Shown here piece after piece: positions 22,141 to 29,095 of a DNA stretch of 36,591 nt; position 1 is the first letter of the stretch; every line of letters begins with the position of its first letter. The notes beneath the pieces were generated by a model, which saw only the letters and a program-made list of their open reading frames with translations, ran no database searches and was not told where the DNA came from. Both the position numbers and the translations under genes were made by a program. The DNA is from an uncultured bacterium (GTDB taxonomy: Bacteria > Cyanobacteriota > Vampirovibrionia > Gastranaerophilales > Gastranaerophilaceae), in NCBI GenBank assembly GCA_948964545.1, contig CAREDV010000006.1, forward strand, positions 1 to 36,591. The letters are read 5' to 3'.

Positions 22141-23253
22141 ATGAAGAATATATTATTTATTTTTGGCACACGCCCAGAAGTTATAAAGTTAGCACCTGTT
22201 ATTTTGGAACTCAAAAAATATCCTCAAAAGTACAATGTTATTGTTTGTAATACAGAACAACAAAAAGAGCTTTCTAATCAAACTCTTGAGTATTTTGGTT
22301 TAAAAGCTGATTTAAATTTAGACTGTATGAAGCCTAATCAATCACTTTTAGAGATTCAGACACGAATTTTGACAGCTTTAAATAAGGTTTTTAGCGAAAA
22401 TAAAGTTGATGCAGTTATTGTGCAAGGTGATACGATGACAGTACTTTGCGGTGCTCTTGCAAGTTTTTATAACAAAATTCCCGTGTATCATGTGGAAGCT
22501 GGCTTGCGCTCTTATGATATTTACGAACCATTTCCTGAAGAAGTTATGCGCCAAATGACTTCTCGTGTTGCAGAACTTAATTTTGCACCAACAGAAAAGA
22601 ATAGGCAGGCCTTATTAAAAGAAAATATTGCTGATGATAAAATTCATGTAGTTGGAAATACTGTAATTGACGCACTTTTCTGCTTATCTGATGAAACTAT
22701 GCAAAATGCCGCTAAATATTATAATGATTTAGGCATAAAAATTGATGATAAATTAGTGCTTATTACTGCTCATAGACGGGAAAATCATGGCGAAAGAATT
22801 GATAGAATTCTTGATGCAATTGAACATCTTGCAACAAAATATTCAGACCATACATTTGTTATTCCTGTTCACCCAAATCCAAATGTTAAAGATAAAATAC
22901 ATAATAGATTAGAGAAATATTCAAATGTGTATCTTTTGAAACCTCTTGATTATCCTTATCTTGTATATTTAATGAAAAATGCAAAATTAATTCTTACAGA
23001 TTCAGGCGGTATTCAGGAAGAAGCACCGTCATTTGGCTGTCCAACACTTGTAATGCGTTACGAAACAGAACGTCAGGAGGGGATTGATGCAGGTGTTTCA
23101 ATTCTGGTTGGAGCAGACTATGAGAAAATAGTTTTAGAAAGCGAAAAAGTTTTGTCACTAACCCGCGAACAAACCCGTTTAAAAGCATCAAATCCATATG
23201 GTGACGGAACATCTGCAAGAAAGATTGAGAAAATAATTCAAAGACAAGCTTAA
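22141..23253 (+). CDS. wecB: UDP-N-acetylglucosamine 2-epimerase (non-hydrolysing)
   Basis: 370 residues, the expected length. It begins ILFIFGTRPEVIKLAPVI and contains HVEAGLRSYDIYEPFPEE (about residues 120-137), ITAHRREN (about 206-213) and SGGIQEEAPSFGCPTLVMR (about 288-306), covering the UDP- and sugar-binding residues of the family. It converts UDP-GlcNAc to UDP-ManNAc for surface polysaccharide synthesis in the cytosol. I start at ATG 22141 rather than at a 12-residue longer reading. It stands alone, and its stop codon lies in the loop of a terminator shared with the convergent gene. Confidence 0.95.
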   Translation: MKNILFIFGTRPEVIKLAPVILELKKYPQKYNVIVCNTEQQKELSNQTLEYFGLKADLNLDCMKPNQSLLEIQTRILTALNKVFSENKVDAVIVQGDTMTVLCGALASFYNKIPVYHVEAGLRSYDIYEPFPEEVMRQMTSRVAELNFAPTEKNRQALLKENIADDKIHVVGNTVIDALFCLSDETMQNAAKYYNDLGIKIDDKLVLITAHRRENHGERIDRILDAIEHLATKYSDHTFVIPVHPNPNVKDKIHNRLEKYSNVYLLKPLDYPYLVYLMKNAKLILTDSGGIQEEAPSFGCPTLVMRYETERQEGIDAGVSILVGADYEKIVLESEKVLSLTREQTRLKASNPYGDGTSARKIEKIIQRQA

Positions 23254-23266
23254 ACGCTTGTCTTTG
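23239..23266. terminator. Bidirectional terminator enclosing both stop codons
   Basis: Arms 23239-23249 and 23256-23266 form a perfect 11-bp stem (CAAAGACAAGC) with loop TTAAAC. The wecB stop TAA is 23251-23253 and the convergent gene's stop is the complement of 23250-23252, so both lie in the loop. U-rich sequence follows on each strand. Confidence 0.8.
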
Positions 23267-23891
23267 TTCTGTTTTCGTAAGCCCTTATTGTTTCACCTTT
23301 AAGAACATGCTTTCTGTACACTTTGAGTTTATAATTTATGCTTGGGATAGTTGCAACTTCTCTTTGGAAATTACGATATAAAGTTTTTTCACGTTCTTTA
23401 ATAATTTCTGTTATATCCTGCTGAACAGGTTTTGTACTTATATTTTTAGCAGATCGCATTATTAGCAATAGCAAAACTATTGAAATTATGCTCCATACAG
23501 CTTTTTCTTCGTTAATCTTATTAATTACTGTAATAGGTGCTGAATTAGGAGTTTCAAATACAATATCAGCTTTAGCAATTTCAGGAGCTTCTACATATAT
23601 TTTGAGTTCACTATTATTTTCATTTTGGATAATTAATCCATTTACATCAGAAATATTTTTATAAAGGGTATTAATACTTGGAGATTGAGTAACACCTTTT
23701 AATGTAATTATTATTTTATCTGAAGCTTCAACATCTTTTTTTACTTTAGTAATTTCATCCGTGCGGAGTATAACAGATATTTTATCGTCATTTTTAGAAA
23801 CAACAATAGAGTTTAAATAGTTGTCTGAAGCTAAAGCATTCAAACCCATAAATAAAATTAAAGTTAAAGTTAATAAAATTTTGTTTAACAT
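23250..23891 (-). CDS. Envelope protein with signal peptide and AMIN-like domain
   Basis: 213 residues. Residues 1-21 form a signal peptide ending NALASD. Residues about 24-125 are short beta strands (SIVVSKNDDKISVILRT, DKIIITLKG, LKIYVEAP) resembling the AMIN domain that targets PilQ secretins and AmiC amidases to the cell envelope. A membrane helix at about 132-147 (VWSIISIVLLLLIM) is followed by a basic cytosolic tail (KEREKTLYRNFQREVA). This orientation, AMIN outside and a tail inside, is unusual. The domain call is by pattern only. GGAGAGGATT precedes the ATG. It overlaps the end of wecB by four bases. Confidence 0.65.
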   Translation of the reverse strand: MLNKILLTLTLILFMGLNALASDNYLNSIVVSKNDDKISVILRTDEITKVKKDVEASDKIIITLKGVTQSPSINTLYKNISDVNGLIIQNENNSELKIYVEAPEIAKADIVFETPNSAPITVINKINEEKAVWSIISIVLLLLIMRSAKNISTKPVQQDITEIIKEREKTLYRNFQREVATIPSINYKLKVYRKHVLKGETIRAYENRTKTSV

Positions 23892-23943
23892 ATCCTATAA
23901 TCCTCTCCATATATACAATACCTTATTACTTGTAAATTACCAT

Positions 23944-23975
23944 CAATCAATAGTTTTAAGTTAACCAATCAATAG
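23944..23975. promoter_or_regulatory. Paired 10-bp direct repeat, candidate operator
   Basis: CAATCAATAG occurs at 23944-23953 and again at 23966-23975, with starts 22 bases apart (about two helical turns). The second copy continues into GATTG, making a small dyad (CAATC-AATA-GATTG). It lies in the 188-base divergent gap between the AMIN-like gene and the Ser/Gly/Cys-rich small gene. Confidence 0.45.
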
Positions 23976-24079
23976 ATTGATAAGTATGTAAACGAATGTA
24001 ACAAAAGATAAGCATGCTGAAATCAAACAAAATTCAAATACTTTATATAAATGTAAGACACGAGATTGAGGAGTTTTTA

Positions 24080-24418
24080 ATGAACGGTATTTTAGCCAAA
24101 TCATCTGAAAATAAATTACACGGATTATTAAGTCCTAAAAATCCTGAAACTGTTGAAACAGCAGGTTCTTTAGCTATGAACACATTTCATAGTTTGTTTG
24201 CAGTAAATAGTTATGACGAATTTACATCAAGCAATCCATTTGCAGTTGATTATTCAATGTATTCTGATTGCGGTGATTATGTTGCTGACAGTGGATTTTT
24301 AAGCAGCTTTTCAAACGCAGTGTCAGTAATAGGTTCTGACGGCGGAGCATTTTCTGCTGGCGGAGACTGTGGATTTTCATCCTGCTCATCATCAGGCGGA
24401 TTTACATCAGTTTGTTAA
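24080..24418 (+). CDS. Small protein with Ser/Gly/Cys-rich C-terminus
   Basis: 112 residues, not recognised. The N-terminal half is an ordinary polar sequence without signal peptide (MNGILAKSSENKLHGLLSPK). From about residue 60 it becomes rich in Ser, Gly, Asp and Cys, ending GGDCGFSSCSSSGGFTSVC, with four Cys in the last 20 residues or so. A leader-like front and a Ser/Cys/Gly-rich tail are the outline of a ribosomally made, modified peptide precursor. No modification enzyme or transporter lies beside it, so this is only a possibility. GAGGAG precedes ATG 24080; a 22-residue longer frame is rejected. It has its own terminator. Confidence 0.65.
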   Translation: MNGILAKSSENKLHGLLSPKNPETVETAGSLAMNTFHSLFAVNSYDEFTSSNPFAVDYSMYSDCGDYVADSGFLSSFSNAVSVIGSDGGAFSAGGDCGFSSCSSSGGFTSVC

Positions 24419-24452
24419 AAAGTTAAAGAAAATAAAGAAAAATAGTTTAAAT

Positions 24453-24477
24453 GGCGGTTCTAATAACCGCCTTTTTT
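24453..24477 (+). terminator. Terminator of the small Ser/Gly/Cys-rich gene
   Basis: GGCGGTT (24453-24459) pairs with AACCGCC (24465-24471) around CTAAT, followed by six U (24472-24477). It ends 16 bases before the GIY-YIG start codon. Confidence 0.9.
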
Positions 24478-24492
24478 ATTTAAAAATGTAAT

Positions 24493-24816
24493 ATGTATTA
24501 TACTTATATTCTTTTAACAGAAAATGATACTTTATACTGCGGCTATACAGACAATGTGGAAAAGCGTTTTCAAAAACATCTTTCAGGCAAGGGGGCAAAA
24601 TATACACGAGCAAATAAACCTGTGAAAATTGTTTATAAACAGAAATTCCATACAAAATCAGAAGCTCTAAAAGAAGAAGCACGCATTAAAAAGCTAAGTA
24701 AAAAAGAAAAGTTAAAGCTTATTGCTCACTATTCGCGTTTTCGCTTTTTGCTCTTTCTTTTTCCAGCAATTTTAATTCTTTTTCTTTTTGCTTTTCTAAT
24801 AATTGCTGTCTTTTAG
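24493..24816 (+). CDS. GIY-YIG endonuclease-like protein (UPF0213 type) with overprinted tail
   Basis: 107 residues. Residues 1-80 are a UPF0213-type GIY-YIG domain: TYILLTENDTLYCGYTDNVEKR carries the paired Y-x-L and CGYT strands and the Arg of the active site, and the lysine-rich KEEARIKKLSKKEKLKL helix ends the domain. Residues from about 81 on (FRFLLFLFPAILILF) look like a membrane anchor, but this part is read antisense to the Lys/Glu/Leu-rich end of the convergent gene, which automatically gives Phe/Leu/Ile codons. Real relatives often end near residue 80-100. No ribosome site is visible; an upstream promoter is unclear because a terminator lies just before it. Confidence 0.75.
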   Translation: MYYTYILLTENDTLYCGYTDNVEKRFQKHLSGKGAKYTRANKPVKIVYKQKFHTKSEALKEEARIKKLSKKEKLKLIAHYSRFRFLLFLFPAILILFLFAFLIIAVF

Positions 24817-26071
24817 CTTCCTGCTGTTCTTTTATTTCTTTGTACTTTTCAACACCCTCATTGCCTGTGGTTGAACTGTTAATCTTCTGGCGTAAATTGT
24901 AATCTTTTTGAGATTCTTTAAATTCAGCATTCATTTCTTTAATTTTAGCTTTATAAGATTTTTCAAGTTCTTTAAGTTCTTGTTTATCTTGTTTTTTCTT
25001 ATTTTTAGCTTTTTCTTTTTCAATTTTTTTCAAATTTGCTGCTTCTTTTTCGCTGACAGCAGGCGGTTCAATACCCGATTTAACAAGTTTATAACCGTTC
25101 ATACTCACATTTACGGCAGAATTATCAAAAGTTACAAGCCTTGACTGTTCGCCTGTATATGTAACTTTCCACGTACCGAGATTAACAGGTGTATTTCCTG
25201 TATATGCAACGGCATTGACTATTACCCAGTCGGGATTTTCAGCATCAAACCCTAAAGGATAAACATCCCACCTTTTATCATCAAGATCTAAATTTTTGTA
25301 TCTTTCCCAGTAATAAACAATTGCTCCGCGAACTTCAATTAAGTTATAAGAAACGTTATTTACAAAATCATATACAATCGGAGTTGTTTTCCAGATACCG
25401 TCTTTGGAATTACCGATTTTCTCTTTAACAAGCAGTTTTGTTCCGTCTGCGGAAAAATCAACAGGAGTGAGCGTTCTGAATGTATATAAATTATTATTTG
25501 ATTTTTCTGTGGATAAAATCGGCTCAGATACTCTGTGAAGCACGTTAGCTGTCAGAATTTTATCTTTATTTGATTTAGCTTCCTCAAGATTGATTACAAA
25601 CAAATCACAAGCGGTTGATGCACTGTTCGGATAGTAATAAATCGAGGGATAAACAAGCTTTTTGAAATCAGGAGATACAATTCCCTGAGCATTTTGCTGT
25701 CGTCTTTTATATAGAGAACTTCCGATTGTAATTTCAGGACTTCCTGGCGGATTATTATATTTTGCAATCTGATAAGACGGCTGGGGAACATACACCATAT
25801 CAGCAGGTGTCGGAATTTTCGGAACTTCAACTTCCATAGTCATTCTGTCTTTTGGGGCAGATAAAAGTTCGTATTCCTCAATGGTCATATAACCTGAGGG
25901 ATTTCTGTCCATAACTTTTTTTTCATATTTCTTTTTTTCTTCCTGCTTTTGAACATTATGAATATATTTTGCTTCTTTTTTATTCACATCACCGTGCGGA
26001 AGCGGAATTTCATCACCCCATTGAATAAAAGCACAAAAAGCAGCTGCAATCCCAAGAAGGGCATAAATCAT
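24719..26071 (-). CDS. Signal-anchored protein with C-terminal coiled coil, function unknown
   Basis: 450 residues. An N-terminal hydrophobic segment (about residues 2-17) is a signal or anchor. Residues about 110-335 contain strand-rich pieces such as SPDFKKLVYPS and FSADGTKLLVKE, resembling beta-propeller repeats of TolB-like proteins, though weakly. From about 340 to the end is a highly charged Lys/Glu coiled coil (KKIEKEKAKNKKKQDKQELK). The start overlaps the response regulator stop by four bases (ATGA), so it belongs to the kinase-regulator operon and may be an envelope partner or output. Its last 98 bases overlap the convergent GIY-YIG gene. No function is assigned. Confidence 0.7.
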   Translation of the reverse strand: MIYALLGIAAAFCAFIQWGDEIPLPHGDVNKKEAKYIHNVQKQEEKKKYEKKVMDRNPSGYMTIEEYELLSAPKDRMTMEVEVPKIPTPADMVYVPQPSYQIAKYNNPPGSPEITIGSSLYKRRQQNAQGIVSPDFKKLVYPSIYYYPNSASTACDLFVINLEEAKSNKDKILTANVLHRVSEPILSTEKSNNNLYTFRTLTPVDFSADGTKLLVKEKIGNSKDGIWKTTPIVYDFVNNVSYNLIEVRGAIVYYWERYKNLDLDDKRWDVYPLGFDAENPDWVIVNAVAYTGNTPVNLGTWKVTYTGEQSRLVTFDNSAVNVSMNGYKLVKSGIEPPAVSEKEAANLKKIEKEKAKNKKKQDKQELKELEKSYKAKIKEMNAEFKESQKDYNLRQKINSSTTGNEGVEKYKEIKEQQEAKRQQLLEKQKEKELKLLEKERAKSENANSEQ

Positions 26072-26736
26072 ACCAAGCCCTCTTTCATAGCCATAGAAAT
26101 AGCCTTAGAGCGTGAATTTACATATAATTTTTGCAATATACTATGCACATGTGTTTTAGTAGTTGCAAGCGTAATAAAAAGTTTTTCAGAAATCTGCGGA
26201 TTTGTAAGGCCGTCAACAATTAATGCAAGAACTTCCATTTCACGTTCTGTTAAACCATAAAGATTTTTGCCAAGTTTATAATTTATTTCGCCGCGTTTTT
26301 CTGTAATATTTGACCCGCGTCTTATATTTGTTAAAACTACCCTTGCAATAGCAGGGTCAAGCCATCCTGCACCCTCTGATACAGCTAAAACTGCAGAAAC
26401 TGTCTGCTCTGAAGTAGCGCCTTTTGTAATATAACCGTCTGCACCTGCCTTAAAAGAATCAAATACATCATCATCATCTTCGCGGGAAGTATACATTAAA
26501 ACTTTAGTACGTGAATTTGAAGCTTTAATTCTTGCAGTAGCCTCAATTCCGTCAATAGTAGGCAGACCGATGTCCATGATTACTACATCTGGAATTAAAT
26601 CTAGTGCCATATCAACACCTTCCTGGCCATCAGCACACATACCTGCAATTTCTATATTTTCATTGTTACCCAATATAACGGAAAGCCCCATTCTTGCCAT
26701 ATCATGATCTTCAACTATGAGAACTCGTACAGTCAT
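26068..26736 (-). CDS. NarL/LuxR-type response regulator
   Basis: 222 residues. An N-terminal receiver domain has the acidic pair E9/D10, the phosphoacceptor D55 (VVIMDIGLP), a switch residue in MYTSRE and the conserved Lys in TKGAT (about 105). A C-terminal LuxR helix-turn-helix follows, LTEREMEVLALIVDGLTNPQIS (split over about residues 160-181) then TTKTHVHSILQKL. It is a DNA-binding transcription factor of the NarL family. Its ATG lies 26 bases inside the end of the kinase gene, with GAGGGATAA upstream, so the two are co-expressed and very likely cognate. Targets are unknown; its own operon is the first candidate. Confidence 0.93.
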   Translation of the reverse strand: MTVRVLIVEDHDMARMGLSVILGNNENIEIAGMCADGQEGVDMALDLIPDVVIMDIGLPTIDGIEATARIKASNSRTKVLMYTSREDDDDVFDSFKAGADGYITKGATSEQTVSAVLAVSEGAGWLDPAIARVVLTNIRRGSNITEKRGEINYKLGKNLYGLTEREMEVLALIVDGLTNPQISEKLFITLATTKTHVHSILQKLYVNSRSKAISMAMKEGLV

Positions 26737-28231
26737 TTTTATCCCTCATTACTACATCTGTTAACAGGAAGGTAAATTCACTTCCTTTGTTTATTTTACT
26801 ATCCACCCATATTTTACCGCCATGGGTTTCAATAATTTGTCTTGATAAATATAATCCCAATCCTGTTCCTGTTGAACGTTTTTTAGCCGTTCCCTGTGAA
26901 AATCTTAAAAACAAATTAGGAATATCATCCTGCGGAATACCGTTGCCGTTATCAGAAACAGAAAAAATAAAATCTCCATTCTGTGCTTTAGCCAGTACCT
27001 TTATTTCTCCGTCTTTATTAGTGTAATTAAGAGCGTTTCCGCACAAATTCGTAATTACACGCTTAATTTCCACCCTGTCTGCATTAATATACAATTTATC
27101 AGGCATTTCGTATTCAACACTAAAGTTTAAATTTTTCTTTTTCGCAAGCGGTTCAAGTTCTGAATAGCACTGTTCAACCAAATCCTTTATTGGAAAATTT
27201 GTCCTGCATAGTTCTAACTTCCCGCTTTCAAACCTATAAACTTCAAGTAAGGCATTAACAAGTCCAAGTAAATCTTCATTACTTTGAAGCATAGTCGATA
27301 AAAGCACACGCTGTTTTTCATCTAAATCCCCAATTGCACCTTCAAGGAAAAACTTAAGCGTTTGAATTTGCGCCAGAAGTGGAGTGCGCATATCATGAGT
27401 AAGTGTTGCTATAAAATCGTCCCTTAATCTTTCTGTTTCTTTTTGAACTGTAACATTTCTGATTACACCAACATATTTTTCGGGAGCGCAAAGAGCAAAA
27501 CTTATTTCAACAGGAGTATGAACTCCGCTCAAATCATTCACTACATAAAAATCTCTCAAAAAAACTTCCGTATTTTCATCATCAAGTTTAAATTGTGATT
27601 TATTAGAATACGCTATGTCTTTAAAGTTTTTGGTGCAGAGAGCAGAGGCTGAAAGACCTATCATATTTTCACATGATGGATTAACACGCTCAATATTACC
27701 CAATTTATCAATAATCAAAATACCGTCAGCACAGTAATTAATTATACCTGCAATCTCTGCAGTACGTTCAGCTACAATTCTTTCAAGATTTTCTGAATAA
27801 TCTTGAAGTTTCTTTTTCGCATCTTCAAGCTCAGCAATTTTATCCCTCAAATTTTCCAATAAATGACTGCGCTCAATTCCGTTTCTGACATTCATAAGTA
27901 AATCATCATTATCCCAGGGTTTTTCAATATACTTATAAAGTCCGACTTCGTTAATTGCTTTTATTGCATTTTCTTTATCTGCATAACCTGTTAAAAGAAT
28001 CATACTTACTTCTGGATAAAGTTTTTTTGCTTCACGCAGAAATTCAAGCCCGTTCATTTCTGGCATAATAAAGTCTGAAATTATCAAATCAGGCTTATTG
28101 TCAGCCAAAAACTCAAGTGCTTCTTTAGTACTATTAAACAAATTTATATCAGAGTAACCTTCGATCTTAAATAAAGTTTTAAGAGCGGAGGTTACCATTT
28201 TTTCATCATCTACTGCTACAATCTTACTCAT
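26711..28231 (-). CDS. Receiver-PAS-histidine kinase (soluble hybrid sensor)
   Basis: 506 residues, no membrane segment. Order: receiver domain 1-120 with D53 (LIISDFIMPEMNG) and K104; coiled linker about 122-158; PAS domain about 158-265; HisKA with THDMRTPL and H279; HATPase with the N box NLCGNALNYT (395-404), DNGNGIP (427-433) and GTGLGL (455-460). A receiver at the N-terminus lets an upstream kinase tune this one, a plan common in cyanobacteria. The signal for PAS is unknown; two cysteines in it (C187, C199) could be redox-relevant. First gene of a three-gene operon. It has no Shine-Dalgarno site, and a promoter places +1 on the ATG. Confidence 0.93.
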   Translation of the reverse strand: MSKIVAVDDEKMVTSALKTLFKIEGYSDINLFNSTKEALEFLADNKPDLIISDFIMPEMNGLEFLREAKKLYPEVSMILLTGYADKENAIKAINEVGLYKYIEKPWDNDDLLMNVRNGIERSHLLENLRDKIAELEDAKKKLQDYSENLERIVAERTAEIAGIINYCADGILIIDKLGNIERVNPSCENMIGLSASALCTKNFKDIAYSNKSQFKLDDENTEVFLRDFYVVNDLSGVHTPVEISFALCAPEKYVGVIRNVTVQKETERLRDDFIATLTHDMRTPLLAQIQTLKFFLEGAIGDLDEKQRVLLSTMLQSNEDLLGLVNALLEVYRFESGKLELCRTNFPIKDLVEQCYSELEPLAKKKNLNFSVEYEMPDKLYINADRVEIKRVITNLCGNALNYTNKDGEIKVLAKAQNGDFIFSVSDNGNGIPQDDIPNLFLRFSQGTAKKRSTGTGLGLYLSRQIIETHGGKIWVDSKINKGSEFTFLLTDVVMRDKNDCTSSHS

Positions 28232-28237
28232 AACAGT

Positions 28238-28266
28238 ATAATAAATTATTTAATAGATTAGGACAA
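28238..28266 (-). promoter_or_regulatory. Leaderless promoter of the kinase operon
   Basis: TTGTCC (28261-28266), 17-base spacer, TATTAT (28238-28243), then six bases to ATG 28231 on the minus strand. Predicted +1 is the start codon itself. Confidence 0.6.
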
Positions 28267-28294
28267 ATTCATTACGATTTTGCAATATATAGGA

Positions 28295-28681
28295 TTATTT
28301 GCTCTGCCACAATCCATGAATACTGCAATACTCACGAGCAATTGCTTCTCCAAAACTATCTTTTAAAAGCATTTTGGGTTCTTCGCCTGGTTTTAGAAAT
28401 TTTAACTGCGTTTGAGACTTATCTTTTGAAATGGTTTCGATAAACATAATATAATGTTCAGGAAGCATTGGATGAAGAACTTCTCCAACTCTTACTTCTT
28501 GATAACCATCATCCAGAGAAACAAAAACTGGAATATGTTTTTCCATCATGGCTTCTTCTTGCTGTTGAGCTTCCATTTTTTTCATAGGCTGACCACAGCA
28601 AACAAGTTCACCATTACCATTTAAAATAACTTCTACCACATTTCCGCAAATATCACATTTATACAAGTCTAGTCTTTCCAT
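28295..28681 (-). CDS. Superoxide reductase (desulfoferrodoxin, 2Fe type)
   Basis: 128 residues. The N-terminal desulforedoxin site is complete: C9, C12, C28, C29. The catalytic Fe(His)4Cys site is also complete: H49 (in EKHIP), H70, H76, C119 and H122 (in EYCSIHG), with E47 at the family's Glu position. It reduces superoxide to hydrogen peroxide using rubredoxin-type electron donors, without making oxygen, and is typical of anaerobes. AAGGAG precedes the ATG. A Fur/PerR-like core lies 14 bases upstream. It is separate from the kinase operon by 63 bases. Confidence 0.96.
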   Translation of the reverse strand: MERLDLYKCDICGNVVEVILNGNGELVCCGQPMKKMEAQQQEEAMMEKHIPVFVSLDDGYQEVRVGEVLHPMLPEHYIMFIETISKDKSQTQLKFLKPGEEPKMLLKDSFGEAIAREYCSIHGLWQSK

Positions 28682-28694
28682 GTTTTCTCCTTCG

Positions 28695-28704
28695 TGATAA
28701 TCAT
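28695..28704. promoter_or_regulatory. Fur/PerR-like operator core upstream of superoxide reductase
   Basis: TGATAATCAT is identical to the central 10 bases of the 19-bp Fur consensus (GATAATGATAATCATTATC); the outer arms do not match. It lies 14 bases before the superoxide reductase ATG, in the likely promoter or leader. The match could be chance in AT-rich DNA. Confidence 0.35.
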
Positions 28705-28797
28705 GACAAACCTAAAAATAAATTACTATTAGCTGAAAGGGTAAAAATTGAGTTTATATTTCTTAACAATAGAACTGAATTTATTTATATTGGTTAG

Positions 28798-28826
28798 TTC
28801 AAAGAAAAGTTTTTGTGGTATATTAT
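28798..28826 (+). promoter_or_regulatory. Promoter of the SRP RNA gene
   Basis: TTCAAA (28798-28803), 17-base spacer, TATTAT (28821-28826); predicted start 28833, at the base of the RNA's terminal helix. Confidence 0.6.
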
Positions 28827-28833
28827 AAAATAA

Positions 28834-29095
28834 GTCGTGCTCCACGGGGAATTGCAATCTCTTGACCCGAAGTTTATGCGGGGTGCAGAGCCTGTTGTGA
28901 GGGTTTGACCTATAACTTTGAAAAATAAATTATTGTTGAGGTTTGTGTATGCGGCGGCGTAAGCTGTCGAACCGTGTCAGGATGGAAACATAGCAGCACT
29001 AAGACAATCCTTGCGGGTGCAGTATTCACAAAAAGAGATAGTTTATTTGTAAATTTTATATGCTGAATTCGATAGACAGAGGCACGGCTTTTTTT
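28834..29095 (+). ncRNA. ffs: Signal recognition particle RNA, large (Alu-containing) type
   Basis: About 255 bases plus the U tail. The 5' end GTCGTGC pairs with the 3' GCACGGC (29082-29088), closing the molecule. The S-domain core is unmistakable: GAACCGTGTCAGG, a GAAA tetraloop closed by ATG/CAT, then AGCAGCACTAAG, matching the asymmetric loop bound by Ffh. The 5' part (CTCCACGGGGAA and the later GAGGGTTTGACC) corresponds to the Alu domain of the Bacillus scRNA, as does GACAGAGGCACGG at the 3' end. It is therefore the long bacterial form, not 4.5S. The closing helix plus T29089-29095 acts as terminator, and that T-run overlaps the stop of the convergent glycosyltransferase gene. The RNA and its promoter fill most of the 412-base gap without coding sequence. 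Confidence 0.93.

Noticed and set aside
24014..24079. 22-residue N-terminal extension of the small Ser/Gly/Cys-rich protein
   Set aside because: ATG 24080 has GAGGAG at good spacing; the earlier ATG lacks a ribosome site.
24908..25144. Phe-rich hydrophobic plus-strand ORF
   Set aside because: It is the antisense of the Lys/Glu coiled coil of the 450-residue protein; its composition is explained by that.
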